64,000 nt of DNA from Anaerolineales bacterium (lineage in GTDB: Bacteria; Chloroflexota; Anaerolineae; 4572-78; J111). Shown here piece after piece: positions 49,466 to 57,962 of this stretch (positions within the stretch are counted from its first letter, which is position 1; the number at the start of each line of letters is the position of its first letter). The position numbers and the translations under genes were made by a program. The stretch is from the NCBI GenBank assembly GCA_015075185.1, contig JABTUW010000003.1, forward strand, positions 992,001 through 1,056,000, in the 5' to 3' direction. The notes beneath the pieces were generated by a model. It saw only the letters and a list, made by a program, of their open reading frames with translations, did not search any database and was not told where the DNA came from.

Positions 49466-49529
49466 GCATAGTCCTCACTTTAATTTATGATATGAGTTAC
49501 ACAGTCCGAATGTCTAAGGTCAAAATTTT

Positions 49530-49619
49530 ACCGCAGAGGCACAGAGTTCGCTGAGTTTTTACCCGCACCTGCGGTGGGGCAGGTGTAAAATTTCTCTGCG
49601 TTCTCTGCGTCTCTACGGT
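49530..49619. repeat. CCGCAGAGAC hairpin, copy 3
   Basis: ACCGCAGAGGC (49530) and GTCTCTACGGT (ending 49619), with an extra inner hairpin ACCCGCACCTGCGGTGGGGC-like at 49560-49590. Longer and more diverged than copies 1 and 2. Confidence 0.75.
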
Positions 49620-49670
49620 GTTTTTTCTTTAACATAATTCAACTGCGTAATTCCCACATGATTCTGATTT

Positions 49671-50762
49671 TCAGGTAACTTCTTCGCCGCCCCAGCTTTG
49701 ACGCAGCAAGCGCAGCCAGTTACCGTGCATACTCGCGGCGATGTCATCCTCACGGTAGCCCCGGTCGGCCAGCAGGCCGGGCAGCTTCTGCAAATCGGCA
49801 ATCGTATCCAAATCAGACGGCGACTGGTTCCGGCCAAATCCACCGTCGAGGTCCGTGCCGATGGCCGCGTGGCGAGCATTGCCGGCCAACTGGCAGACAT
49901 AATCAATATGATCTACGACGTTGGACAACGTAAGCTGGGCGTTGCTGCTCTGGCCGATGATCCAACCCGGCTGGAGCATCCAGGTGTCAAAGGCCGCACC
50001 GATAACCCCATCGCGCTCAAAAATTGCCTTGAGCTGGTCATCGGCAAACTGGCGCTGGTGCGGCACGAGGGTGCGGCAGTTATTATGGCTGGCCAGCACC
50101 GGGCCATTGTAGGCTTCGATGGCCTGCCAGAAAGCCTGGTCTGAAAAATGGGTCAAATCCAGGATCATGCCCAACCACTCCATTTTGGCCAACAAGTCCA
50201 GACCCAACTCGGTCAGGCCCGCTTCGGTGCTGGTGCCGCCGGCATAGCGCCCAGGGCCATAATGAGCCGGCCCGACTACCCGCAGCCCCAACTCCCACCA
50301 CTCCGGTAAATCATCGGGAACCAGGATCGAGTCAGCGCTTTCCATGCTGATGACAAAGCCAAGCGGCGGCAGGGCTGCGGTCAGATCACCTGTTTGATCC
50401 CAGGTTTCCCACTCGTCCATATGATCGTCCAGTTCCACCTGGTTTGTAATGATCCGCACATAACCGGCTCGTTCCAGGGCGCGATAGTAGGCCAGTTGGC
50501 CCTGGGCAATTCCAAACGCCTGGGCCGGAGAAGCATAATCAATGTGCGGCGACGGCCTGCCGGTCGAGCGGACCAGCAGCGTGGCAAAACAGAGCGCCAC
50601 CCGTCCCTGGGCTAATTCGGGCAGGGCCACCGTTCCCTGCGCCCGCCCCTCGCCCTGCGTCCGATTCTCCTGGGTGCGGATGGTATAAACCGAAGCCAAT
50701 AAATTCCGATTCCACTGCAAAGCATTCCAGGCCAGATCAAGATGCGCGTCAATGATCAGCAT
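49671..50762 (-). CDS. Membrane-dipeptidase-type M19 peptidase
   Basis: 363 residues. Zinc-site DAHLDLAWN (His-x-Asp, residues 6-8), then ALCFATLLVRSTGRPS, VISMESADSILVPDDL (Glu bridging ligand), GPAHYGPGRY, LTHFSDQAFWQAI, PVLASHNNCRTLVPHQRQFA and IGTDLDGGFG. Hydrolyses dipeptides, including those with a D-residue at the C-terminus. No signal peptide, so cytoplasmic. Part of the peptide-degrading run; 80 bases after the M24 gene, with a hairpin in between (50787-50822). Confidence 0.93.
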   Translation of the reverse strand: MLIIDAHLDLAWNALQWNRNLLASVYTIRTQENRTQGEGRAQGTVALPELAQGRVALCFATLLVRSTGRPSPHIDYASPAQAFGIAQGQLAYYRALERAGYVRIITNQVELDDHMDEWETWDQTGDLTAALPPLGFVISMESADSILVPDDLPEWWELGLRVVGPAHYGPGRYAGGTSTEAGLTELGLDLLAKMEWLGMILDLTHFSDQAFWQAIEAYNGPVLASHNNCRTLVPHQRQFADDQLKAIFERDGVIGAAFDTWMLQPGWIIGQSSNAQLTLSNVVDHIDYVCQLAGNARHAAIGTDLDGGFGRNQSPSDLDTIADLQKLPGLLADRGYREDDIAASMHGNWLRLLRQSWGGEEVT

Positions 50763-50786
50763 TAAAGTTCATTCCTTTCTATTGTT

Positions 50787-50822
50787 GGAAGGCTGGAAGG
50801 TTGGTAACTTTCCAGCCTTCCT
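50787..50822. repeat. Hairpin of GGAAGGCTGGAA words
   Basis: GGAAGGCTGGAAGGTT pairs with AACTTTCCAGCCTTCC (one bulge) in the gap between the M24 and M19 genes. Probably a transcript-processing or terminating hairpin. Confidence 0.65.
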
Positions 50823-50842
50823 ATCTTCCAATCTTCCCCCCA

Positions 50843-51979
50843 TCACGGCAAACTCTTATCGTGCTTGGTCAACACCTCAGCCCCATCAGCAGTGACGAGC
50901 AGCGCATCTTCCAGGCGCACGCTGGTTTCACCCGGCAGATAAATACCCGGCTCCAGCATGATGACCATGCCCTCCTGGAGCCTTTCTTCATTGTAGGGCA
51001 CAATGCGCGGTGCTTCGTGGCCGATCACGCCAATACCATGCCCGCTGTGGTGCGGGTAGACCGGATAGCCCGCAGCGGCGATAAACTGGCGAAGTTTTTG
51101 GTCAATCTCTCTGGCTACCGCGCCCGGCCGCACCAGCGACATGCCAAACTCCAGGGCTTCTTGCACCGTGCGGTGCATCGCTACCTGCTGCGGCGTTGGC
51201 TCGCCGGCATAATAGGTGGCGCAGCCATCGCTCCAATAACCATGCAAAATGGTACTGAGGTCCACAATCAGCGAGTCGTGCGGCCTGATCTCATAGTCCA
51301 GCGGCCAGCCGCCGATATTGTTCTGCCGGTAACCGACCACGCAGTCATTGCCCAGCGGGACGCGCCGCCCTGCCGCCTGCTGGATGGCGCTGTGAATCTC
51401 GGTCCAGACATCAATTTCCCGTTTACCCGCGGCCACCGCTCGCCGCGCCGCTGCCTGCCCGATATCGGCCAGGGCAAAATTTTCGCGCAGCTTGACCAGT
51501 TCCTCGCCGGTTTTGATCATGCGCAGCGGCTCCAGCCAGCCGTCCACCGGCACAAAATCGGCCCCACCGGGCAGCATCTTGTGCGCAACAGCTAAAAAAT
51601 AAGCCGGTACCTCACGCTCTTCAACGCCAACTTTGCCCCCCGTAGATTTTCCCGTCACCTGGCGCAGCGCCGCAGTCAAATGATCGGTCCCGGCCAGCGG
51701 CTGTTCGATGGTATAACCCAGATGCGTGATGACTGCTCCATCCACCTGCTCGTCAAAGGCAGCGGTATCGGTGGCATAAGCGTCTACCACCAACAGGGTA
51801 AAATGACCATCCTCGTACCAGACCAACGGTGGGCCGCCGGCGAAGAAATTGAAGCCGACCTGCACCGGCGGAGCAAAGCCGGTCAACCATTTGACGGTAT
51901 AAGGGTTGGCCAAAAGCGCCCGCTCGATTCCCCTGGATTTGAAATGGGCGTGAGCGCGTTGGCGTTGTTCTTGATGCAT
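50843..51979 (-). CDS. M24-family (Xaa-Pro) aminopeptidase
   Basis: 378 residues: creatinase-like N-domain (~1-150, ERALLANPYTVKWLTGFA) and pita-bread catalytic domain with all five metal ligands in order: Asp in LIVDLSTI, Asp in GYWSDGCATYY, His in HHSGHGIGV, Glu in MLEPGIYL and Glu in VRLEDALLV. Removes N-terminal residues before proline or acts on related amides. Start ATG 51979 with AAGGAGACAAACG. Neighbours are M19 and an SDR; the cluster suggests stepwise use of peptides. Confidence 0.93.
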   Translation of the reverse strand: MHQEQRQRAHAHFKSRGIERALLANPYTVKWLTGFAPPVQVGFNFFAGGPPLVWYEDGHFTLLVVDAYATDTAAFDEQVDGAVITHLGYTIEQPLAGTDHLTAALRQVTGKSTGGKVGVEEREVPAYFLAVAHKMLPGGADFVPVDGWLEPLRMIKTGEELVKLRENFALADIGQAAARRAVAAGKREIDVWTEIHSAIQQAAGRRVPLGNDCVVGYRQNNIGGWPLDYEIRPHDSLIVDLSTILHGYWSDGCATYYAGEPTPQQVAMHRTVQEALEFGMSLVRPGAVAREIDQKLRQFIAAAGYPVYPHHSGHGIGVIGHEAPRIVPYNEERLQEGMVIMLEPGIYLPGETSVRLEDALLVTADGAEVLTKHDKSLP

Positions 51980-51997
51980 CGTTTGTCTCCTTGTAAG

Positions 51998-52037
51998 GAT
52001 AAATGTAGGACAAGCTTAAGCTTGTCCTACATTTATC
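51998..52037. repeat. 40-bp perfect palindrome
   Basis: Arms GATAAATGTAGGACAAGCTT (51998-52017) and its exact complement (52018-52037) with no loop, between the SDR stop and the M24 start. It can form a cruciform or, in RNA, a long hairpin. The AGGA of the M24 ribosome site lies right beside it at the right-hand arm's outer end. Confidence 0.9.
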
Positions 52038-52046
52038 GGCTTATCA

Positions 52047-52841
52047 TTAAGCCTGGTCCGGCCTGCGAACGCCCAGGGTAAAGCCGCCGTCAATGCGCAG
52101 AGCCGTGCCGGTAATGTAGTCGGCGTCGTCGCTGGCCAGGAAGACAGCAGCCCGGCCAATATCGCGCGGCGTGCCCATGCGTCCCCAGGGAATAAGCCTG
52201 GCGCCTGCCTCCAGTTCCTCGGCGGAGGCCAGTTTGCGCTCGCCGGGCGTATCAATCCAGCCCGGATTGATGATGTTGACGTTGACCCGGTATGGGGCCA
52301 GTTCTGCCGCTAAGGTACGGCCCAGGTGATTGATGGCCGCTTTGGCCATGTTGTACGGCGCGCTGGTCGGCAGAGGGATTTCGGACAGGACGGAACCGAT
52401 GATGATAATTTTTCCGCCGGGCTGTCCCCCGTTGGCCTGGGCGACCATCTGTTGAGCGGCCATCTGGCAGGTGTGAAAGACGCCAAACTGGCTCACTTCC
52501 AGGGTCCGCAGCACATGTTCCCATTGAGCCTCGACCACCCATTCACGAATGGTCACGGCGGCGTTGGCGACCACAATATCAATCCGCCCGAAATGAGCCA
52601 CACCGGCGGCAAACATGGCCGCCACCTGCTCGCGGTTAGAGACATCGGCGTAGTGAACCAGCGCCCGGCGGCCCAGCTTCTCGATGGCGGCAACCGTCTC
52701 GCGCGCATCATACTCGCCGGTTGGCGGCAGGTCGTTGACCACTACATCCGCGCCTTCTTCAGCCAGGCACAACGCAATCCCCTGGCCGATGCCCCGCGCC
52801 GCCCCCGTGACCAGGGCCACTTTGCCTTCAACCCGCTTCAC
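52047..52841 (-). CDS. SDR-family oxidoreductase
   Basis: 264 residues. NAD(P) motif VTGAARGIGQGIALCL, VVVNDLPP, NAAVTIREW, GSVLSEIPLP, the catalytic pair Tyr-x-x-x-Lys in APYNMAKAAINHLGRTLA and VNIINPGWIDTPG, plus the usual C-terminus ASDDADYITGTALRIDGGFT. Resembles glucose 1-dehydrogenase/3-oxoacyl reductase-like enzymes; substrate unknown, probably a sugar or sugar acid given the neighbours. GTG start with AAGGAG seven bases upstream. Confidence 0.94.
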   Translation of the reverse strand: MKRVEGKVALVTGAARGIGQGIALCLAEEGADVVVNDLPPTGEYDARETVAAIEKLGRRALVHYADVSNREQVAAMFAAGVAHFGRIDIVVANAAVTIREWVVEAQWEHVLRTLEVSQFGVFHTCQMAAQQMVAQANGGQPGGKIIIIGSVLSEIPLPTSAPYNMAKAAINHLGRTLAAELAPYRVNVNIINPGWIDTPGERKLASAEELEAGARLIPWGRMGTPRDIGRAAVFLASDDADYITGTALRIDGGFTLGVRRPDQA

Positions 52842-52899
52842 TCACTGACTCCTTATCATAATGTACAACTGCCAACTTTCAAATTCTATGGACGGGATA

Positions 52900-52941
52900 A
52901 GGTGACAGGCACTTATCAATGTTCAAAAGTGCCTGTCACCT
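52900..52941. repeat. GTGAC/GTCAC hairpin element, copy 5
   Basis: AGGTGACAGGCACTT (52900-52914) and AAGTGCCTGTCACCT (52927-52941), perfect arms and a 12-base loop, just after the aminotransferase stop. Confidence 0.9.
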
Positions 52942-52958
52942 CGTTTTTCCACTTGGCC

Positions 52959-54098
52959 TCAATTAGCCCCGACGAGTTTCAACGCTTCTTCCAGCTTCTG
53001 CAAAAACTTTTCCACATCAGCCATCGTATTATAACCGTGCAGCGACACGCGCAGGCGGCCGGCGTGGGCCATAACATGAACATTCTGGGCGTGTAAATAA
53101 CGATGAATCTTCTCTGAAGCCGGGTGGCGAAAGGCGAGGATACCCGCCAGCGCGTCCGGCTCTTGCGGCGTCAGCAGTTCAACCGGCAGCCGGGCCAGAC
53201 CCTCCAGGCAGGCCAACACCAGTGGGCGCGCCGCCGCATCAATCGCCTCGACGCCCACGCTCTGAATATACGCTAACGCCGCCCGAATGGCATAAATCGC
53301 CGGATAGTTCGGCATCCCGACCGTAAAGCTGGCCGCCCCGGGCAGGCTGACCGCCTGCTCAAAACGGTGGGGGCCAAAGGCGTCCTGCAAATTGAACCAG
53401 CCACCGGCGGGGACCGTCCATTCCTGAGTTCGTTCCTTTGGCACACCCACCAGACCGCCACCATGACAGGCCAGAATCCATTTGTGGGTACTGCTGACAA
53501 TCAAATCAACCCCGGCCAAGTGCAGGGGGATGCGGCCCAGGGCCTGGGTTACGTCAAGGGCGAGCAAAGCCGGGGAATGGCGGCGCACCGCCGCCACGAC
53601 CTCCGCCAGCGGGATCATAAAGCCGTTGAAAAAGCTGACCAGCGAGACCGTCACCAGCCGCGTGGCCGGCCCCAACAAGGGAATCAACTCTTCAACCCGC
53701 AAGCCCCCGCCCCGCGCGCGCCACACTTTGACTGTCGCCGGGCAGGTGGGCTGCAGCCAGGGGGTCGCTCCGGCCGGAAAATCGAGGTCGTTGATGACGA
53801 CTTCATCGCCGGACTGCAATTGCAGAGCCAGCGCCGCCAGGTTGTAGACTTCGGAACTGCAAGAGCTGAGGCCGATTTCGGCGGGTGTCAGGCCGTAAAG
53901 CTGGGCCGTCAGCGTCTTGACCGCCTCTCGCTGGGCCTGATGCCGCTCCCGGCCATCCATACCCAGTTGGTGGTCATAAAAATATTGCTGCAACGCCTCG
54001 CCCACTGCCGGGGGCGGAATTCCTTCAGCGGCGGTATTGAGGTAGGTCATGCCTTCGAGCGATGGAAATGCCTCGCGGCGGGTTTGGTCAGTTAACAT
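52959..54098 (-). CDS. Class V aminotransferase-fold PLP enzyme
   Basis: 379 residues. Start MTYLNTAAEGIPPPAVGEAL, ISLSSCSSEVYNLAALAL-type helix, DLDFPAGATPW, LVTVSLVSFFNGFMIPL, ALDVTQALGRIPL (Asp pairing with the pyridine N) and the PLP lysine in IVSSTHKWILACHGGG. Similar to isopenicillin-epimerase/cysteine-desulfurase-like members of the class V group; could act on an amino acid as racemase, lyase or aminotransferase. ATG preceded by AGGAACGAG. In a cluster with D-amino-acid enzymes, epimerisation or transamination of a D-amino acid is plausible but unproven. Confidence 0.9.
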   Translation of the reverse strand: MLTDQTRREAFPSLEGMTYLNTAAEGIPPPAVGEALQQYFYDHQLGMDGRERHQAQREAVKTLTAQLYGLTPAEIGLSSCSSEVYNLAALALQLQSGDEVVINDLDFPAGATPWLQPTCPATVKVWRARGGGLRVEELIPLLGPATRLVTVSLVSFFNGFMIPLAEVVAAVRRHSPALLALDVTQALGRIPLHLAGVDLIVSSTHKWILACHGGGLVGVPKERTQEWTVPAGGWFNLQDAFGPHRFEQAVSLPGAASFTVGMPNYPAIYAIRAALAYIQSVGVEAIDAAARPLVLACLEGLARLPVELLTPQEPDALAGILAFRHPASEKIHRYLHAQNVHVMAHAGRLRVSLHGYNTMADVEKFLQKLEEALKLVGAN

Positions 54099-54113
54099 CT
54101 CGTTCCTCGTAAG

Positions 54114-54164
54114 ACCCCCACCCCAACCCCTCCCCCGAATCGGGGGAGGGGTTGGGGTGGGGGT
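54114..54164. repeat. Perfect 25-bp-arm GC hairpin (ACCCCCACCCC type)
   Basis: Arms 54114-54138 and 54140-54164 are exact complements with a one-base loop; words CCCCAACCCCTCCCCC. A related CCCTCCCC/GGGGAGGG repeat lies inside the M20 gene at 56700-56745. Confidence 0.9.
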
Positions 54165-54208
54165 TCGTTTTTCATTACCGACGGTGTATTACAGATTTCC
54201 AATACCTC

Positions 54209-55210
54209 TCAGAGTGCCCTAATGGTTATCAATCCAGCCTCCGCTTGACTAGCGGCGAGCGGGTTGCGCAGCGGGCGGCCGAATGGTGGAGCCGAAATTT
54301 CAAACACATCGCCCAGCTCGAGCGCCACGCCAGCGGAAAAGCTCAACGTCGCCGCGCCGAAAAAGTGACAGTGGACATCGCCGGGCCGGCGGAAGGCTTT
54401 GTATTTGAAGTGGTGATGTTCGAGATTGGCCAGGTTGTGAGACATGTTGGCCTCGCCGGTCAAAAACGTATCCGACCAGATGATTTCCCCCTGCCGCAGC
54501 ACGCGCACCGTCCCGGCAATGCTGGCCGGCAGCTCTCCCAGCAACAATTCCGGGCCGATAGAGCAATTTCGCAGCTTGGAGTGAGCCAGGTAGAGATAAT
54601 TTTGCCGTTCCAGGATGTGGTCCGAAAACTCATTGCCGAGGGCAAAGCCTACCCGCAGCACCGACCCTGAGGGCGCAATGACATAGAGGCCGACAATCTC
54701 TGCCTCTTCGCCGCCGTCGAGGGCAAAGGGCGGCAGTTCTAACGGCTGTCCTGGCGGAACAATACTGTCCCCATCACCTTTGTAAAACCACTCAGGCGAG
54801 ACGCCCACCTGGCCCGACTCTGGCTTGCCGCCTTCCAAGCCTAATTTGAACATGCGCATCGAGTCGGTCAGGGTGTTTGGATCGCCAGCCAGTTTGGCGT
54901 GCATGGCATCGCGCACCTGGGCGCTGCCGAGATGGTTCAGCCCGGTGCCCGTAATATAGCAATGGGCCGGGTCGGGATGGTCAAGCGGGGGAAGCAGCCG
55001 GTTTTCGGCAGTAACCTGCTCGTAAGCAACGGTTTCCCCGCTCAAACGCTCGTTGACCAATCGCTCCATTTTGACGCCCAGCCGGTCAGCTTCCAATGCC
55101 AGATCGTAAATGCGGGTTACATTTTGCAAAACCTGCAAAGAGGACTCAGCTTCATCCACCAAACCGACTTGCCGGGCGCCATCAATCGTTTTGAATTGAA
55201 CTAATCTCAT
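54209..55210 (-). CDS. AraD1-type (GguC-like) FAH-superfamily protein
   Basis: 333 residues from ATG 55210 (AAGGAAATTT upstream). Highly typical: RLVQFKTIDGARQVGLVDE, LDHPDPAHCYITGTGLNHLG, SMRMFKLGLEGGKPESGQVG, SPEWFYKGDGDSIVPPGQPL, DGGEEAEIVGLYVIA, GNEFSDHILERQNYLYLAHS, LEHHHFKYKAFRRPGDVHCH FFG. Fumarylacetoacetase-like fold with conserved Glu/Asp metal ligands. Members are linked to sugar-acid breakdown (2-keto-3-deoxy-arabonate-type dehydration); exact substrate not known here. Overlaps the Gfo/Idh gene end by 29 bases. Confidence 0.9.
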   Translation of the reverse strand: MRLVQFKTIDGARQVGLVDEAESSLQVLQNVTRIYDLALEADRLGVKMERLVNERLSGETVAYEQVTAENRLLPPLDHPDPAHCYITGTGLNHLGSAQVRDAMHAKLAGDPNTLTDSMRMFKLGLEGGKPESGQVGVSPEWFYKGDGDSIVPPGQPLELPPFALDGGEEAEIVGLYVIAPSGSVLRVGFALGNEFSDHILERQNYLYLAHSKLRNCSIGPELLLGELPASIAGTVRVLRQGEIIWSDTFLTGEANMSHNLANLEHHHFKYKAFRRPGDVHCHFFGAATLSFSAGVALELGDVFEISAPPFGRPLRNPLAASQAEAGLITIRAL

Positions 55211-56231
55211 AAATTTCCTTGTCAGAATCCTGAGTGGCTGCCGAGGCTTCCAACTGCTCCAGCCAGCCCTGAATCCGCAGGGCATCGGCATAGCACGCCC
55301 CGAGCGGCGGCTCGGCCTCGCCGCGAACCACGCGACAGAAATGGCGCAGCTCCTCGGCCAGCCAGCCGGAGGGGGCGATAGGATCGGCGTAGACAGCCAG
55401 CGACAGCGGCCATTCGGCCCGTTCGCTCCAAATTTCCAGGGGCTGCGGATTCAGCCGCAACTGGGCCGCCCAGCCCTGCCCAAAAAGCTCGATCCGGTCA
55501 AAGCCGTCGCTGCTCATACCCGGCGGAGTCAGGTAAGAGGCGGTCACTGATCCCCAGACACCGCTGGGCCACTCTAACTCGGCCCGCGCCAGGTCAAAAC
55601 CGCCGCCCTCGCGCGGGTGCAGGCGGCCCCAAAAACGGATCGGTTCTTCCCCACCCATCAGGGCAAAAGCCAGGTACAGATCGTGGACCATCAACAGGCG
55701 AAAGGGCGTCTCCTGGTAAAATTCCCACGTCGTGCTGGGCCGGTGCCGCACCAGGTGAAAGTGGATCAGCCGCCCGCGCTGGCGCACTTCTTGCAGCAGG
55801 CGGCGGAACTCTGCGGCAAAGAGCAGGATGTGGCCCAGCATCACCCGCTCCGGGTTGGCGGCGACCAGCGGCTCAAGCCGTTGCGCTGCGGCCAGGCTTT
55901 CGGCCAGCGGTTTTTCGATCAACACGTGAGCGCCACCGGCCAGAATTTGCTGGGCCAGGGGCACGTGGGACTCCGTTCGGGTGGCGATGACCCAGGCGTC
56001 AGTATCTACTTCGGCCAGGGCGGCGGCAAGGCTGGCCCAGCCGGGTACTCCCGGCAACTGCTGGTGCAGTTCGGCCAGCGCCGCTTCCCGCGAGTCCACC
56101 AGGGCGACCAGTTCCGCTTCGGCCAGACCGGCCAGGGTCAGGGCATGCAAGCGGCCAAAACTGCCCAAGCCCACTACGCCAATACGGATTTTCGATTTTG
56201 GATTTTGGATTTTCGATTTTCGATTTTCCAC
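55182..56231 (-). CDS. Gfo/Idh/MocA-family NAD(P)-dependent oxidoreductase
   Basis: 349 residues if GTG 56231 is used. Rossmann motif IRIGVVGLGSFGRLHALTLA, VALVDSREAALAEL, DAWVIATRTESHVPLAQQIL, and the signature Glu-Lys-Pro in HVLIEKPLAES; then the beta-sheet dimer domain GRLHPREGGGFDLARAELEW. Oxidises or reduces sugars or related polyols. The start is unclear: codons 2-16 (ENRKSKIQNPKSKIR) come from six ATTTTSG repeats, without a ribosome site, and the frame runs on from the broken M20 gene. The real N-terminus is probably near IRIGVVG. Confidence 0.85.
   Translation of the reverse strand: MENRKSKIQNPKSKIRIGVVGLGSFGRLHALTLAGLAEAELVALVDSREAALAELHQQLPGVPGWASLAAALAEVDTDAWVIATRTESHVPLAQQILAGGAHVLIEKPLAESLAAAQRLEPLVAANPERVMLGHILLFAAEFRRLLQEVRQRGRLIHFHLVRHRPSTTWEFYQETPFRLLMVHDLYLAFALMGGEEPIRFWGRLHPREGGGFDLARAELEWPSGVWGSVTASYLTPPGMSSDGFDRIELFGQGWAAQLRLNPQPLEIWSERAEWPLSLAVYADPIAPSGWLAEELRHFCRVVRGEAEPPLGACYADALRIQGWLEQLEASAATQDSDKEIYEISSIQND
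56188..56229. repeat. Six ATTTTCG/ATTTTGG heptamers at the Gfo/Idh start
   Basis: Tandem 7-bp words read through in the Gfo/Idh frame. Further AATCTCAAATCGG-like words lie at 56250-56275. This is another of the gene-end word repeats, here fused to a coding start. Confidence 0.8.
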
Positions 56232-56256
56232 TTCGTCCGTAAACAATCCAATAATC

Positions 56257-57431
56257 TCAAATCGGCAATCTAAAATTGAAGCCCCCACCACTGGACATAG
56301 ATGCCGGCCATTTTTCCAATTCGGCGATGGTGACCCACTCCTCGCTGCCGTGAGCCTGGTCAATGGAACCCGGCCCAATGACAACGCACTCACGGGCCAG
56401 GCCGCCGTAAGCCGAGGCATTGGTCCCGTAAGGCACCACCGCCGGCTCCCGGCCCGACCATGCGCCAGTTGGCGCAGCCAGGGGGTGTCGGGCGGCTGCA
56501 GAAAAGCCTCGACGGCCAGGCCGGTGGTCGTCCTCACCGGCAGGGGACAGGCTTGTTGAGCCAGTTCTTGCAGCGCTACGGCTACATCCAACGATTTCTC
56601 GCCGTCAACAATACGGCGATCAATAAAGAGTTGGCACGACCCGGCACGACATTTTCCCCGATACCGCCGTGAATGATGGTCACGGTGAGCGTGGAGGGCC
56701 AAGACCCCTCCCCAACCCTCCCCCTTAAAGGGGGAGGGGGTAAGAGATTGAAGGCGTTGATGTTCCTCGTCCAGGGTGAGGATGAGCCGGGCGGCGGCGG
56801 TGATAGCATTCTGGCCGAGTTCCGGCTGGGAGGAGTGCGTGGATTTACCCAGTACTTCAAAACCCATGCGGAGCGCTCCCTTGTGACCGTAAACTGGTCC
56901 GCACAGGGTTGGTTCGGCCACAGCCAGTTGGTCGAGCGGCAGTCCTTGCTGGCGCACCCATTCGGCAAAGGCCACTGCTCCTTGACCCCGCATCTCTTCA
57001 TCCATCGTCGCGGCAATGAGCAGGTTGGTTGGCGGCGTCTGCCCGGCCTGGTGCATTGCTTCGAGCATAGCCAGGACAACTGCCAGCGAAGCTTTGGTGT
57101 CCACCGCCCCCCGGCCATACACCCGGCCCGCCTCAATTCGTCCGCTGAATGGATCGCCCAGCATCTGCTCGACGCCGACGGTGTCCATGTGGACATCTAC
57201 CGCCAGCCAGCGATCACTCCGGCCCCGCCAGAGGCCGTAAATATTAGGGCGATTGGGCAGCACTTCATGCCGGTGAACTTCCCCGCCAAACGCCTGAAAC
57301 CAGCGCGTCACCTCGGCGGCCAGACGCGCCTCGCCAGGGACGCCAGCGCGCGGCCCGGCCTGCTCCGGCGAGACACTGGGAATTTGCACCAGCCGGCTCA
57401 GCCACTCGGCCAGTTGTTGTCCTGTAACCAT
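56257..57431 (-). pseudogene. M20-family peptidase/deacylase gene broken by repeat and frameshifts
   Basis: Parts of one M20 enzyme lie in three frames. Frame 1 (57431 to ~56720): IPSVSPEQAGPRAGVPGEAR, VDVHMDTVGVEQMLGDPFSG (metal His/Asp), GRGAVDTKASLAVVLAMLEA, ATMDEEMRGQGAVAF (Glu pair), GKSTHSSQPELGQNAI. A CCCTCCCCCTTTAAGGGGGA repeat at ~56700-56745 then adds SLTPSPFKGEGWGG and shifts frame to STLTVTIIHGGIGENVVPG; a lost T near 56640 returns to frame 1 (CQLFIDRRIVDGEKSL); a lost T near 56460 moves to VVPYGTNASAYGG to the end. Not translatable as a whole as given; with three bases corrected it would be a full ArgE/DapE-like deacylase. Confidence 0.8.
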
Positions 57432-57445
57432 TTTGCCCTACGGCC

Positions 57446-57829
57446 CTACTTGTCGCCGATATAGGCAATGGCGTCAATTTCGACCATAATGCCAAGCAAC
57501 TGGCTGCCTACCGTCGTCCGAGTCGGTTTGGGGTCGGGGAAGTAGGTCGAGTAGACTTTGTTATAACGGTCGAACAGGCTGAGGTCGCTCAGATGGGCCG
57601 AGACTTTGACTACGTCGGCCATGCTGGCCCCGGCGGCTTCCAAAATGGCTTTGACGTTTTCCAGGGTGCGGGTGGTCTGCTCCTCAATCGTCTCGCCGAC
57701 GACCTGCCCGGTGTCGGGGTCCAGCGGCCCCTGACCGGAGACAAAGACAAAATCGCCGGCCTTCAATCCCTGGGAGTAAGCGCCCATCGGAGAAGCGCCT
57801 TTTTTGGTTGAGACTTGTTGTTTTGGCAT
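57446..57829 (-). CDS. ridA: RidA-family enamine/imine deaminase
   Basis: 127 residues, the standard length. SPMGAYSQGLKAGDFVFVSG QGPLDPDTG, then TRTLENVKAILEAAGASMAD VVKVSAHLSDL, FPDPKPTRTTVGSQLLGIMVEIDAIAY. The Arg in PTRTTVG binds the substrate carboxylate. RidA hydrolyses reactive enamines (2-aminoacrylate) made by PLP-dependent dehydratases such as the D-serine-dehydratase-like and aminotransferase enzymes in this cluster, so its place here makes sense. AAGGAG precedes the ATG; 14 bases before the M20 gene. Confidence 0.95.
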   Translation of the reverse strand: MPKQQVSTKKGASPMGAYSQGLKAGDFVFVSGQGPLDPDTGQVVGETIEEQTTRTLENVKAILEAAGASMADVVKVSAHLSDLSLFDRYNKVYSTYFPDPKPTRTTVGSQLLGIMVEIDAIAYIGDK

Positions 57830-57962
57830 TGAGTAAACTCCTTGTTTTGAAAAAATTGTGAATAAAAATCATTCTTCTTGAACCATTCATGATTCACTAT
57901 TCACAGTTCATTATTTGTAATTAGCAGAGTTTTCGCTGTGAAAGTATGAGCGTCAAATATTG

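Noticed and set aside
55182..57431. A genuine two-domain fusion of an M20 peptidase with a Gfo/Idh oxidoreductase.
   Set aside because: The continuous frame arises from frameshifts and read-through repeats: the C-terminal half of the M20 enzyme is found in other frames and the join is low-complexity sequence.
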